Shown piece by piece: positions 1 through 11,392 of a stretch of DNA of 64,000 nucleotides. A program made the translations under genes and the position numbers. The stretch comes from Myotis daubentonii (taxonomy: Eukaryota > Chordata > Mammalia > Chiroptera > Vespertilionidae). The stretch spans positions 11,951,715 through 12,015,714 of the forward strand of contig NC_081844.1 in the NCBI RefSeq assembly GCF_963259705.1, written 5' to 3'. Within the stretch, counting starts at the first letter, position 1. Each line of letters opens with the position of its first letter. The notes below the pieces were generated by a model. That model searched no databases, was not told the origin of the DNA, and was given only the letters and a program-made list of their open reading frames with translations.

Positions 1-960
1 GGCCTCAATAACTGGGTAAATAGTGCATTTTACTGAGATTGAGAAAACTGGAGACTGACAGGGTTGTGAGCGGCTGGTAGGAGTATGTAGGATGAGTGCT
101 TATCTTGTATAGCCCATGTTGAGAAGGGTCCATTAGACATATAAGTAGAGATGCCCAGTAGGTAATTAGATATATGAATTGTAGCTAAGAGGAGAAGCTG
201 TGCTACTATATAAACCTAGGACACATCAATATATTTAAAGCCACCGAAATGGAAGTATCTACAAGAGAGAAAGTACAAAGAGAAAAGGCAGATAAGGTCT
301 GAGCTGAGCCTTTGGAAATTCTGATGTCTGAGGGTTAGGAAAAGGAGGTGAACCTTCCAGCAAAATAAATTGAAGAGTGGCCAGGGAGGAGACTGTGATG
401 TTCCCCAACAATGAATGGAAATGTTTCAAGAAGACAAGAGTAATCAGCTGTGTCCCCTGCAGTTGCCAAACCAAGTCAGAGGAGGACTGGGAATCAACAC
501 TGGGCTTGGCCAAGTGCAAGTCTGAGTAGATATGAAGAGGTCCTTTGAGGGTAATAGTCTCAGTGGAGTGATGGAAACAAGCTTGATTGTGTGCTTTCTA
601 GGGAGAATGGAAAATGAAGAAGTGGGAACAGTGAAAAAGACAACTAACTCTTTGGAAAGATTTTGCTAGACAGTGGAGCTGGGAACTAGAGTGTAGCTGA
701 AAGGATCTAGAGAGAATTTTCAAAGGTGGGAAATGGGATATCATGTTTATACTCTGATGGGAATGATGGAATAGAAAGATGCCGGTGGTACATGCAAGGG
801 AGGAGATGGGATTCAATGCCCAAATGTGTTGAGAAGTGATGAGAAAACACAGTGGGGAAGGAATAGGAAATGATGGTTGTTTGAGGAGCAAAAGAAATAT
901 TAACGTTTGAAGTGAGAGTGACTAGATTATAGAAATTTAGTAGCGTCCTGAGGAGTCCTA
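1..960 (-). mobile_element. LINE-2 (L2) internal fragment
   Basis: The plus strand reads as the complement of ancient LINE-2. Near 140-190 it has the 'cccagtaggtaattagata' type segment that lies over the L2 reverse-transcriptase region. Further on it has the 'gagtaatcagctgtgtcccctgc' and 'actctttggaaagattttgct' type segments (about 440-670) that lie further 5' in the element. The order fits one minus-strand copy running out of the left edge of the window. No open frame survives. This is recognition by recalled consensus; exact ends are not visible. Confidence 0.6.
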
Positions 961-1534
961 TTTGAGACCTGTGGTCATACATTTAAAGCCCAGTCAAAAA
1001 AGTTGTATGTTGCTCTCTAACAGCTAAGAGGCTGGGGATTAATAGGGACTGTTTCTGATGACTAGATCTAGGGACCACAGTGAAGAGGTGGTGTTAGTGA
1101 AGGGACATAAACTGGATCAGATTAGGGGTCCTACAGAGTCAGATGGTAGAAAAAGCTCAGGTGATGATAGGTGACTGGAAGCTTGGGACTTCTAGTGGTG
1201 ACCAAGCTGAGCACGGTGGGCTGGGTCCTGAGGTCCCCTAGGGAAAGGGGACTCTGGTCTAAGCAGAGCCTCCCTCTTGTATCTGATCTCTTGGGGAGTT
1301 AGTAATGTTGAGGTGAAGATGCTATGATGGAAGGGAATTGTAGGAAGAGAGGAGCATCCGGAATCACTGGGCTTCCTTTAAATCCTAATAATGTGGTGTG
1401 ACAGGAGGAAATTGAAAATTGATAGTTAACAGTATTCAACTAAGTTGCTCAGTAGGGTGAAATAGCCCTAAGCCTACCAAGTCTGTGGTGCATAGTTTCT
1501 TTTTGACACCAAATAAGTAAAATACTCTATCTTC
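961..1534. other. unassigned non-coding sequence
   Basis: No ORF of note, no recognisable repeat family, no simple repeat. It may hold more decayed LINE-2 but I cannot show it. Confidence 0.4.
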
Positions 1535-1675
1535 CAGGATTTATTGACTGAATAGTAAGTAGCAGGCACAGAGTTAAATAGAATAAAAAGATAAATAAAG
1601 CACATTCCCATCCTCAAGGGCCTCACAATCTATTTAAGGAGACAAATTAGGAACAAATATCACAAGTCTGTGAAA
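1535..1675 (-). mobile_element. LINE-2 3'-end fragment
   Basis: Contains the antisense of the L2 3' terminal region: a worn 'aggcacagagttaaa...' stretch followed by 'cccatcctcaagggcctcacaatctatttaa', which matches the familiar 'ccctgccctcatggagcttacagtcta' pattern on this strand. Short and diverged. Confidence 0.5.
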
Positions 1676-2997
1676 ATGATCCTCAAAGCACTATTAACAG
1701 GGCTGAGAAATATAACAGTTAACCATGTCTGAAGGTTGCTGTGGAAGCTTCTAGAAATATTGCTGTTGATTAAGTAAGAATTTGAAGGCTAATTACTTCT
1801 GTTGGGCCACCAATGAGATGTTATTGTTTTTTAGTGCATTTTTCATGCAAAATGTGTACAGAAGAATAACTATGTTATTATATTATCATACACAAGGGAC
1901 ATGAGCTCTTAAAAGCAAGTATTCTCTTGGGAAGAAGAGTTTATCGGTCTGTGCTAGGCTGTCAGAGAACAGTTAAGATAGAAATTAAAACCAGGGCACA
2001 GTTGAATGTGATATATAAAGCTGAAAAGTGAAGCACCCACGTGCAGAGGACTAAGCTCAAGATAAAAGTGAGTGAGTACTCCCCATTTCATCACCGAAGG
2101 TCTCTCCTCTGTACTATGAAAAGGCTCTGTCTCCTCACTGAGCCCATACTCCCTTCCTCCGCAGCTGCTCCCCATCAGGGCTGGGCTAGTTGCTGGACTG
2201 AACAGAATGATTACAGGAAGGAATCTGACTTGCCTGCTCTCAAGTCTAAGTGTTGCTAGTCTTGTTTTCTTTTTGCATCCTAAGTGTTTGGTTGAAATTC
2301 AGAACCCCTTCATGGGAGGAGAATCACGTTTGAAGTTTCTATCAATCATTGATACCTTAGAAGGAATGTTTTTTAAAAAACAAATTTTGGTCATGGAAAC
2401 AAATACAGAGAATGTGAAGGTGTTAGGCTTCAACATATAAAGGAAGAAAGGGTGAACAATGTGCCTCACGGGGAAGATCAGGCACCAGAAGTGTATGTGT
2501 CGTCTCTGCCTCCTTCATCCTCTGTCTGGAGACCACTAGTCCCAGAGGAAGTGGACTGGGTGGAGAAGGTGTTGGCCTGAGATTTAAGCCGCAGCTTTCT
2601 TTGTCATGAAATAGGTGATGCTATACAGGGTAGCTGGTAATCTTATCAGAATGCATATGGTTCACAGACCATTACTGACACATGTCGATATAAGGATGTC
2701 ACCATGAGCAGTGGGTGCCCCTGGAGGTCTAAGAGAGAGAGAGCACCAGGGAGAAAGGGATGCAGGGGCCGCAATTATTGAACACATAGTTATGTGTCTG
2801 AACTCTAGACACATTAAATACAAAAGAGGCACTATTATTGTGCGTGTCCATTGCTGTTATGTCAGAAATCAAAGGAGGCAGTGTTGGGCTGAGCTGTGGC
2901 TCATGTGGACCTAGAATATTTGAGAATTATGTTAAAAAAGAGGGGCGGACAGCACAGTGGTGACCAGGGAGAATATGTTTAAAGTGGAATGTTTGGG
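1676..2997. other. unassigned non-coding sequence
   Basis: About 1.3 kb with only short random-looking ORFs (up to 77 codons) on both strands and no codon-use or family signature. I see no repeat I can name and no splice-flanked exon. Confidence 0.4.
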
Positions 2998-3315
2998 GCC
3001 CTGACGGGGTGGCTCGGTTGGTGAGTCGATCCGTGCGCACACACACACACACACACACAAAGGTTTGGGTTCAATTCCTGGTCAGGGCACATACCTAGGT
3101 TGTGGGTTCTTTGATCTCCAGTTGGGGCACAAATAGGAGGCAGCTGATCAGTGTTTCCCCCTCCCTCTCTCCTTCCCTTTCCTCCCTCCCTTCCTCCCTC
3201 CATCCCTTCCCTCCTTCTCTCCCTCCTTTTCTCCTTCCTTCCCTCCTTCCCTTCCTCTCCCTTCCTCTCTGTCTCTAAAATCAATAAGCATATATATCCC
3301 CGGTGAGGTTTTTTT
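2998..3315 (+). mobile_element. VES SINE with AC repeat inside its tRNA-like head
   Basis: tRNA-derived bat SINE. The head begins CCCTGACGGGGTGGCTCGG (A-box like), then an (AC)n run at about 3038-3059 sits between the A box and the B-box-like GGTTCAATTCC. After it come the VES body (CAGGGCAC... GGAGGCAGCTGATCA) and a long CT-rich tail ending TCTAAAATCAATAA. The pol III promoter is therefore stretched. No clear target duplication found. Confidence 0.8.
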
Positions 3316-3384
3316 TAAAAAGGGACGTTTGGAGGAAGGAGAGCTGGAAAGGGGCTTCTCAGGTGGAGGCAGTGAATGATTCAT

Positions 3385-3610
3385 TTATTCAGCAAATTTT
3401 TATTGAGCATTTACTATGTGCCAGGCAGCTAGAGAATCACTGAAGATAAAGTCCAACAAATCCCTGCCCTAATGGCGCTGAAAATCTGCACAAATTCATA
3501 GAAAAGTTTCAGATGGTGATAAGTGAAAAACAGTGAAGAAAAAGGGCAAGTACATATAATGACATCTAAATGCTATATAAGGACTCTTGACTCAAGTGGA
3601 TATCCAAGAT
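3385..3610 (-). mobile_element. LINE-2 3'-end fragment
   Basis: Plus strand shows TTCATTTATTCAGCAAAT followed by TTATTGAGCATTTACTATGTGCCAGG and 'aatccctgccctaatggcgctg': the reverse complement of the L2 3' end. It continues into the 'agatggtgataagtgaaaa' part that normally follows on this strand. Confidence 0.75.
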
Positions 3611-3928
3611 AGGCAGAGATTGTGTTGCTTCACCGCAGATACAAAGGGACCAGGCCCTTGATTCCTATGGAAAAGGTTGATCTCTTGGAAATAATGGTGT
3701 AGAGAGAATCTAAGAGCCATTATAATTTTAAGATCAGAGACCAGTTTTTCAGTTAACTCTTGCTGTACCACAAACCATCCGAAAATGTAGAAGTTTAAAG
3801 CAACACCATTTTATGGTTGGTGATTCTGTGAGGAGGGGATGAGTCAAGGCCCAATTTGTCCAGAGGTCGGGGCTGGCTCACAGAATCGGTGGCCTCTTTT
3901 GCCCCAGTGGTCTAGACTAGCTTTCTTA

Positions 3929-5201
3929 CCAGGTGTACCGGTTAATAATGCGGAGTTTGTAATCAAAGAAAATACAATAATTTAAGAGAAACATCAAAAG
4001 TGCTTTATTCAACGTAATGTCCATTGCTAGCTACACATTTCCCCCATCTTTCAGGTAATTTGTGGATAACGTCCCAATTGAACTTTTCTTGTTTTGAAGC
4101 AAATCAGAGACCCAATTTTCTACTTCTTTGTACGTTTTGAAATGCTTCTCAGAAAGTGCATGTGCTATCAATTGGAACAAGTGGTAATCTGAAGGAGCAA
4201 GGTCTGGTGAATACGGCGGGTGGGTTAATACTTCCCAGGCAAGATCTTTTAACGTGTCTTTAACTGCTTTTGAAGCGTGTGATGGTACGTTATCATGAAG
4301 CAAAATTACTTTGCTGTGTCTTCTGGCATATTCTGGTCATTTCACGATCAAAGCATGGCTCAAATTGATTATTTGTTGTCAGTAGTAGCGATCAGTATTA
4401 ATGGTTTCACTTGGTTTTAGAAGCTCATAATACACCACACCTTCCTGATCCCACCGAACGCAGAGCATTGTCTTCTTTCTGAAGCGATTTGGCCTTGCAG
4501 TCGATGTTGATGGTTGACCTGGATCAACCCATGATTTTGTGCTTTTGGGATTCTCAAAATAAATCCACTTTTCACCGCCAGTCACAATTCGATGCAAAAA
4601 AGACTTTCCTTCGTGCCATGGAAGCAACATTTTACTGATGACTTTTTGGTTTTCCATTTGTCTTTCATTCAGTTGATGTAGCACCCATTTTCCTTCCTTT
4701 AAAATTGTTCCCATTGCTTGTAAATGATCAGAGATTATTTGCTGAGCAACATTTAATCTTTCTCCAAGTTGTTTTCGAGTTTGACACGCATCTTCATCCA
4801 ATAATGCCTGTAATTGTTGGTCTTCAAACTTTTTCGGTTGAGCTGGACGTTCTTTGTCTTTCACATAGAAATCACTTTTAAAGCGTTTAAACCAGTGTTC
4901 ACAAGTATCTTGGGATGGAGCATGTTCACCATAAGCTTACCGAAGTATACGATAACTTTTTTTTTCAAAATAAAGTAATGAATTAACACTTCCCACAAAT
5001 GTTATTTTTTTGGCATGAAATTCGACATTTTTAAGCATAAAAATAACTCTGATGTTAACACCTTCAGCAAATTTGACATATGAAGTTTTGAAGCTTGCTG
5101 TCAATACAACAAAATAGCATACATATCAAATCGCATATATATCAACAAATGTGTAACTCCATCTATTGAAAAAAATCTGCATTATTAACTGGTACGCCTA
5201 G
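3929..5201 (-). mobile_element. mariner (Tc1/mariner) element, nearly complete
   Basis: 1,273-bp element bounded by imperfect terminal inverted repeats of about 30 bp: left CCAGGTGTACCGGTTAATAA, right (reverse complement) CTAGGCGTACCAGTTAATAA. A TA dinucleotide directly outside both ends (3927-3928 and 5202-5203) is the mariner target duplication. It encodes a mariner transposase remnant on the minus strand. The length equals a full autonomous mariner. It could be the copy type described from Myotis (Mlmar1-like), but I cannot align it here. Confidence 0.93.
4031..5038 (-). pseudogene. mariner transposase pseudogene (three stops, catalytic D lost)
   Basis: One continuous frame of 336 codons (335 residues plus stop) from ATG at 5038 to the stop at 4031, the usual mariner length, with no frameshift. 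In-frame stops interrupt it at codon 34 (4937-4939), codon 220 (4379-4381) and codon 234 (4337-4339). The N-terminal part is the helix-turn-helix DNA-binding half; the linker motif appears as WVLHQLNE (family form WVPHEL). The catalytic triad of the family is DD34D. The first Asp position (residue 155) is Gly, in TGGEKW where TGDEKW is normal. The second Asp is residue 249 in HDNVPSH. The third is residue 284 in YSPDLAPSDYHLF, giving 34 residues between them. It would have cut and pasted the element at TA sites; this copy cannot encode an active enzyme. Confidence 0.93.
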
Positions 5202-5440
5202 TACAATGTGGCAGTTCTCTCAAGGAGAGTCAGGGCAGATGCTGCCAGGCTTCTGAAGAGCTAGACCCAGTGTTACTGCTCCTCATCCTGCAGTGAAAAC
5301 AAGTCACAAGGCCAACAAGTCAGTAGGTTCAAGGAAATAGACTCATCTCCTGATGGGTGAGCAACATGGAGGTGCCTAGCAGGAGGGGGGATTACTGTGG
5401 CCATCTTGCACCACATCTACCTCCCAAGCACATTACACAA

Positions 5441-5990
5441 ACGTTTTCTTTCACATACCTTTTATTATTTATTGAGAACTTCCCATGTGCTGGGCTTGAT
5501 GCAATGCACGGAGTAAAAACAGTTGGGGTCCTTGCCTTCCTGCAGGTTTATAATCTCCATGGGGAGATAAAAACATAAATTTGATAATCACATAAGAAAT
5601 CCCAAACTACATACTCTGAAGAGGATGTGGATGGTGCCTTGAAAACATATACTGTGGATAAGCCTGGTCCTGGGCAGGGAGGCAGAAACGGCTTGTATGG
5701 AAGGAAGGCTTGACCTATGAGCTGAGATCTGTAGAATGAAGAGGTGTTCAGTGGCTATAGGAGAAAGGCGGGAACAGAGTGGGCAAAGACTCTTACCTGG
5801 CTGGCTTGATATTCATGAGATTTTCCAGAAGATAAGAGATAGCTGGTGTCAAAGGAAGCTGGAGAGAGAGGGTCCAGGCCAAATAAGCCATTAGAGCCAT
5901 TCTGTGAGTTTTTTATTTTTATCCAAAGATGACCAGGAACAGGGATGACATGATCAAGCCTACATTTCAAAAAATCAGACACTTAGTGAA
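5441..5990 (-). mobile_element. LINE-2 3' region
   Basis: Plus strand begins with the complement of the L2 3' end ('ttatttattgagaacttcccatgtgctgggc', 'ggtccttgccttcctgcaggtttataatctcc'). It continues in order through 'gagctgagatctgtagaatgaagagg' to 'gaacagggatgacatgatcaagcc', the order found in antisense L2. Decayed, non-coding. Confidence 0.7.
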
Positions 5991-6639
5991 AAGAAGACTG
6001 TGGCTAGACCAGTTCGGAGACCTTTACCCGACAGGGAAGAGACATCCTGCCAAGACAACCCCCACGTGCGGTTGAAAATATGTATTTCCGTGAGCTGCCG
6101 CGGAGTTCTGGGCTGCCCTTAGTGTCATTGCCTCCGGAACACACTGACGGGAAAGCCTCTTGCTGATAAGTAGTACAACCAGACGTGGCTTTAAATTAAT
6201 TGTGACTCTTTCCACAAGACAAACCTGTCAATGAAGATTTACTATCGTATCCAAAAGAGTGTGCTGCGGGCTCAGAAGACATCTACAGTGAGTTTTAACA
6301 ATGCTTGCAACAACAGCCAACTCTTTCAATCCAGGCTGCAGACAGGCAGGTCATGACTTTGAAGAAGATAATACTTAGTGACTAAGGTATTGTTACGTTT
6401 TGGTACTTCAGGTTTCAGGTTCAGATGAAGACATTTTTCTAAGGCCTTTTCCTTGTCTAGCAGGTTCTCTGTCTTTCAACCCAGCTATTTGGCACGTGCA
6501 TAATCCCCCTTCCCTATTTCATTAGACATTTATGTGTTGACTTTGGGGATGTGAAATTGATTGTCTGTGCTTTCTGGCCACATTTTATAAAGTTGTATGT
6601 TTTTTAAAATTCCTTTTCTATTTTCAAGCCCATATTTTC
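5991..6639. other. unassigned non-coding sequence
   Basis: No coding signal, no repeat family recognised. A few CpGs near 6060-6110 but no island. Confidence 0.4.
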
Positions 6640-6850
6640 CCCATTTTTTTCTTTATTGATTAAGGTATTTCATATGTCTTTAACCCCTCATTGCCTCCCT
6701 ACCCAACCCCACCCATGCCTTCACCTCCCCTGGTGTCTGTGTCCAGTGGTTGGGCTTATATGCATGCATACAAGTCCTTTGGTTGATCTCTCCCCCTTAG
6801 CCCCACCCTCCCCTACCTACCCTCTGAGGTTTGACCCATTTTATAGAGTG
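6640..6850 (-). mobile_element. bat L1 3'-UTR fragment (5'-truncated)
   Basis: Starts with TTCTTTATTGATTAAGG and carries 'gtgtctgtgtccagtggttgggcttatatgcatgcatacaagtcctttggttgatctc' type sequence. This is the same 3' terminal sequence seen in the L1 copies at 44270 and 48430 in this window. Orientation is antisense; only the 3' end is present, as in most L1 insertions. Confidence 0.7.
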
Positions 6851-6978
6851 AAGATATTAATCATAATCTATTATATATACTGTATTGCCAGTTTTCTCAT
6901 ACTATATTCAGGTGTAGTAAGAAAAACATAGCTTGTTTATTTTCCAAAAACCAATGTGATCTTTTTCATGAAATTCCA

Positions 6979-6980
6979 CA

Positions 6981-7022
<42 letters not shown>

Positions 7023-7036
7023 CACACACACACACA
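6979..7036. repeat. (CA)n microsatellite
   Basis: About 58 bp of CA dinucleotides with a single TG interruption near 7021. Confidence 0.97.
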
Positions 7037-8049
7037 TTTTAGTTAAATCCGAGAAGCTCAATCAGATCCGATTATTTCAGCCTCGTTGGGTTACTCAGCC
7101 TTGCAGATTTGCCTGCTAAGTTGTTGAGCAGGCCCAGGGGCTCACATTGCCTCATGGTAGTTGGGAGGGGGCAGGAAATTAGGACCCTTGGCTGACCCTT
7201 CATTGTGGTTTTTAGTGCCCGGCACTGGGGAGTTTGGTTCAGTCTAGTTGGCGCTAGTCCCAGCCATCATGCTCTTGTTCCATAATGAGTCTGAGGATGC
7301 TCCATGGGGACTGATGTCAGTCTGATGACCTAGCTCCCTCAGTCCTCACTGTGAGAACAGACCTCAGGGTTTGTCTGTGGCTCCATGTGTTTCCTGGCTG
7401 GGGTGCCACCTGCTTTGTTGCCATTCGTCAGGGGATCACTTTGTCTCTCCAAACCCCATGATCACCTTCCACAAGCTCCCGAGTCAAATCCTCAGCAACG
7501 TTCCATCTCTATCTCCAGGTATGGAGAGCCCTGTGGGCTCCTTCCACACAATGCCACCCCACACCACGCAGACGTGCCAGCCCAGGGCTGCTCTCTGCCC
7601 AGCCACACTGGCTGCCACTTTAATAGATACAGTAGACCTTCTGTGTCATCTCCCAGAGTGGACAGTGGGAAAAAGCAACTTCGCTCTCACCTTTATCTTC
7701 TTAAACGCCTCTATAGTCCTTGTGCTATTTTTGTGGCTTTTACCAATATATGGACATTTACATTTTTTGTATGTAGTCACATATTTTAATGCCTTTTTCA
7801 TGGTTTGTCCCTTCTCGGGGATTCTTGGAGAGATCTTCCGTGATGTAAGTCAGATAACCTCTATCTTCCCCTAGTTCTCTTAGAGCACCATTTGTACTCC
7901 ACCTGGAATTTATTTTTGTATATTGGTAGATGATGTCTAATTATATTTATTTTGAAGTTGTTAGTTATTCTTAAAAGACTTATTGAATAATTTCTTCTTT
8001 CCTTTCTTATTTGAAAAGGATAGATTATATTAGAATCTTGACTCATATT
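7037..8049. other. unassigned non-coding sequence
   Basis: Contains overlapping open frames of 167 and 134 codons (7371-7874 and 7385-7789) in a pyrimidine-rich stretch. The two frames overlap in different phase and show no recognisable domain, so I do not call a gene. The 3' part becomes AT-rich and may already belong to the old L1 that follows. Confidence 0.35.
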
Positions 8050-8289
8050 AGAATCTTGACTCTATTTTGGGACTCTAATTTATTTTGTCCCATTTATCTG
8101 TCTCTCTACTCTAGTATTGGTGCCACATTATTTTAATTACTGTGATTTCATTATACATTTGAATATTTTCTCATTTAAGTTCCTGGATGAATATTCTTTT
8201 TCAAAATTTTATTGTCTGTCTTGCACATTCATTCTTCCAGGAAAATTCTGAGCTCATTTTGTTAAGTTATACCTCTGCCCCCACCAATG

Positions 8290-8290
<1 letters not shown>

Positions 8291-8338
<48 letters not shown>
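8291..8338. repeat. (CA)n microsatellite
   Basis: About 48 bp of pure CA repeats inside the old L1. Confidence 0.97.
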
Positions 8339-8339
<1 letters not shown>

Positions 8340-8454
8340 CACATGTTAATAATAATGTTTTGGGATGTATAGATTAATTTGAAAAGTGACATCTTTATCA
8401 CACTGAAACCTCCTTAAGAAATATGACATGTTTCTCCACGTGCTTTTCAAACTA

Positions 8455-8585
8455 CTTTTTTTAAACTTTATTTTTATTGTTGACACTATTATAGATGTCT
8501 CCATTCCCCCACTCTTTGTGCACCTCCACCCTGCCCCTGCCCCTGGCCCCTTTTCCCTCTTTTGAAGATTGTTTACACTTTTAAT
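8455..8585 (-). mobile_element. short L1 3'-end insertion
   Basis: Begins TTTTTTTAAACTTTATTTTTATTG (antisense tail) followed by the C-rich 'gatgtctccattcccccactc...' segment that is the 3' end of bat L1. Breaks the older L1 sequence around it. Confidence 0.55.
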
Positions 8586-9438
8586 CACGCTTACTACCAC
8601 CTGCTGGAAAGCTGATTATGATAATAAAATTGGGAAATACTGTTTGGTATTTTGACATTAGATATGAAACTGTTCAAGACACTTCCTCATATCAAGGAAG
8701 TATCTTTCTATAGTTTATAGGACAATTTAATAAAAAATGAATTTTTAGTTTTATCAAATGCTGCTTTTTGATATCAATTAATATTAAGATTTTTGTTGAC
8801 ATTAATTTGATAAATGTGATTTTGTAATATTATTCTATACATTATTGAGTAAAATCCTACCTGTTAAGTGGCATTATTCCTTTTTATGTTACTGCATTAT
8901 ACTAAATATTTTATTTCTGGTTTGCATCTATATTTCCTTTTTGTTATTGTGTTTTTCTCTTTTATATTTATTTTGTCTATATTTCTATGTGAAATTACTA
9001 TATTTTATTGTATTGTGCTATCTTTGTCACATTTTGGTACCAAGTTTATTTTAACTTTATGAAGCTAACTGTGACACTTTTTCCCCCCTACAATCTGGAA
9101 CAGTTTAAATAACATGAGAATTATGTGTTCCTTGAAGGTTTGAAAGAACTTGCCCATAAAACATTTGGGCATAGCTCCTTTTATGGATGCAATTTTTGGA
9201 GACTGGTTTCTATTTCTTCCATGGATAGTGGGTTATTCTGATTGTCAGATTTGATAATCTTTGTTTTCTTATTTTCCATTTTCCCTTTCAATGAGGTTTA
9301 ACATTTTAGCTTAGAATTCTACATGAAACTCTGAAATATTTTCTTTTCTATCTTTTGCACTTTCTACATCATATATTTATGTTTACTTTCTGTCTTCACT
9401 TAGATGTTCTGGGAGATTATATATTTTATTAGTTTTTT

Positions 9439-9633
9439 TCTTTTTAAATTTTTATTTATTGAGTGATTTTAGAGAGAGATGAAGAAGAAGGGGGGGGGGA
9501 GAGAAACATTAATTGTCGTTCCGCTCATTTATGCATTTATTGGTTGCTTCTTGTATGTGCCCTGAAGGGATCAAACCCGCCACTTTGGAGTATCAGGACA
9601 ATGCTCTAACCAACTGAGCTACCCGGCCAGGGC
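9439..9633 (-). mobile_element. VES SINE
   Basis: Antisense VES: AT-rich tail first, body, then the complement of the tRNA-like head ending '...caactgagctacccggccaggg'. Flanked by imperfect 17-bp direct repeats TATTTTATTRGYTTTTT at 9422-9438 and 9634-9650 (two differences), typical of L1-mediated insertion. A G-run near 9491 sits in the purine-rich part. Confidence 0.9.
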
Positions 9634-10392
9634 TATTTTATTGGCTTTTTGTTTTTTCCAAAGAACCTATGTCTCAGATTTATTAATCATTTTCATCTAT
9701 TTTCTAGTGTACTAATTTAATATCTAGATTTTTTGAGTTATATTTTGTTCTTTTATATTAGCCTGAGCAGAATGTTTGGTTGGTGTATTCTAATTCTTTC
9801 TTGTCTAAGATTAATAACAATCACTTGAGTTCCTTCCTTTATTGTTTTGCTAGGTAGTGCTCTCATCCAGTTGATCTGTGTTTCTACTCTTAATATCTCC
9901 TTTGTTTTGTTGTAGACAGGAGAGAATTTATTATTTTGTTGTTGTTTGTTCATTTGAAAATAATTGGTATTTTTACTCCCCCCCCTTAAAAAATTAATTT
10001 CAAATTTACTGCATTGTGGTCAGAGAATGTGGAATTTATTGAGGTTTTCTTTATGATCTAATATATGATCAATAAGTATCATAGTTAATATATTTAATGT
10101 TTAATATATATGTTAACTAAATTTTAAATAGTGGTGTTTTTAAGATCTTCTTTTTCATTATTATTTGCCTTTATCATCTACTTTATTATCAAATATTGAA
10201 GGAGGTATGGTAACTCTTTCCATTGCTATTAAAAATAACTCTCCTAATTATTTCTAGTCATTTTAGCAGGTTTTGCTTTATGTGTTTATGTTGTTGCTTG
10301 ATACTTAAAATATTGAGTCAGTATTATCTTTATTTAGACTTTTTGTTCTATTTATTTTTCCTTAATAGTACATTTAAAAATAGAATAGTATA

Positions 10393-10608
10393 GCTGAAAC
10401 CGGTTTGGCTCAGTGGATAGAGCGTCGGCCTGCGGACTGAAAGGTCCCAGGTTCGATTCTGGTCAAGGGCATGTACCTGAGTTGCGGGCACATCCCCAGT
10501 AGGAGATGTGCAGGAGGCAGCTGATCGATGTTTCTCTCTCATCGATGTTTCTAACTCTCTATCTCTCTCCCTTTCTCACTGTAAAAAAATCAATAAAATA
10601 TATTTTAA
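10393..10608 (+). mobile_element. VES SINE with perfect 17-bp target duplication
   Basis: tRNA-like head with A box TGGCTCAGTGGAT and B box GGTTCGATTCT (internal pol III promoter), unique VES body with the doubled CATCGATGTTTCT-like motif, and an AATCAATAAAATA tail. Target duplication AAAAATAGAATAGTATA at 10376-10392 and 10609-10625 is perfect, so this is a relatively young insertion into the old L1. Confidence 0.96.
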
Positions 10609-11206
10609 AAAAATAGAATAGTATAATCACTAATATATTTTTATTTGCATTTGTCAACATGCCTTTGCCCATATTTTTATATAGCCACTTGTGTTCTTTG
10701 TATCAAAAAGATTTTTCATAGTCTGTGCATCTAATCTGGCTATTTGTCTCTTAATAAGGATTTAACTAATTCCCTGTAACAGGTATATTTAGTAAGATTT
10801 CTGTCTTCTTGTTTTATGCTTTTAGTCTCTTGCAAAATGGATCATTTTCTCTTTGTTTTTAAATTCTGTAATATTTTGAAAAGGTTTCTCCTATTTTTAA
10901 TTCTACTAGAGACGTCCTTTGAGCTTTTCAAATGCATTTTTAACCTTCATTTTTCTCTTACCCCTAGCCTACCACCCACCCACCATTGCCCATGTAAACC
11001 TCTATTTTCTCTCCTCTCTGAAACTTACATCTTTTGGTTAATAGCATTTTGCATTTTAAATATATATAATTACCATTAAGTGTTTGTAGTACCTATTCTA
11101 TCTTTTGTATCTTTCTATAATATAGGTTAGTGTAATACTAGTTGCCATGTTATTACCTACTGTAATTTACTCATTCGTGAGCTCTGGAATTCACTTTATC
11201 TCCCAT

Positions 11207-11392
11207 GTGGACTGGGGCCAGCAAACTGACACCTGTTTTTGTAAATAAAGTTTTATTGAAACACAGCCATGACCTTTTGCTTACAAATCATCCATGGCTG
11301 CTTCCATGCTCCAGTGGAAACGTTGAGTAGTTGCTACAGAGACTGCATAACCCACAAGGTTTAAAATACTTACTATTAAAGAAGTTACTGTA
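11207..11392. mobile_element. old hAT-type MER element fragment
   Basis: Carries 'ggccagcaaactgacacctg' then 'tttttgtaaataaagttttattg' and 'ctacagagactgcataacccacaagg...aaaatacttactat'. This matches the common mammalian DNA-transposon fossil that starts with a GGCCAGCAAACT-like inverted repeat. The right terminus is missing. Family name not assigned. Confidence 0.6.

Larger units (their letters stand above)
3740..5440. other. ancient repeat of unassigned family, split by mariner
   Basis: Segment 3740-3926 ('tcttgctgtaccacaaaccatcc...agtttaaagcaaca') and segment 5204-5440 (ending '...ctgtggccatcttgcaccacat') look like the two halves of one old mammalian interspersed repeat now separated by the mariner at 3929-5201. 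I recognise the pattern as a common ancient repeat but cannot name the family with confidence. Confidence 0.35.
8050..11100 (-). mobile_element. old L1 (L1M-type) ORF2/3' region, heavily decayed and interrupted
   Basis: The plus strand shows antisense L1 ORF2 landmarks in the right order: 'tttgtcccatttatctgtctctctactctag...' (8085), 'tttgaaaagtgacatctttatcac...' (8380), 'cattgtggtcagagaatgtgg' (10013) and 'tggctatttgtctcttaataagg' (10738). These lie over the reverse-transcriptase to endonuclease region. No frame is open. Interrupted by a CA repeat, a younger L1 tail (8455-8585) and two VES SINEs (9439, 10393). Confidence 0.65.

Noticed and set aside
3148..3384. Gly/Glu/Arg/Lys-rich minus-strand frames
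   Set aside because: Translations of the CT-rich tail of a VES SINE read backwards; no gene.
4031..4864. Two separate mariner-related genes
   Set aside because: The two open pieces lie in one reading phase separated only by stop codons; they are one transposase pseudogene.
3740..5440. Firm naming of the repeat around the mariner as an LTR of a specific family
   Set aside because: I recognise the pattern as old and common but cannot recall its consensus well enough to name it.
7371..7874. 167-codon frame as a candidate gene
   Set aside because: A second frame in another phase overlaps it, composition is pyrimidine-rich, no domain is recognised, and there is no exon structure.
10393..10608. 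Possible tRNA gene because of clear A and B boxes
   Set aside because: The arms do not close into a cloverleaf and the body and tail are those of a VES SINE; the same holds for the other VES copies.
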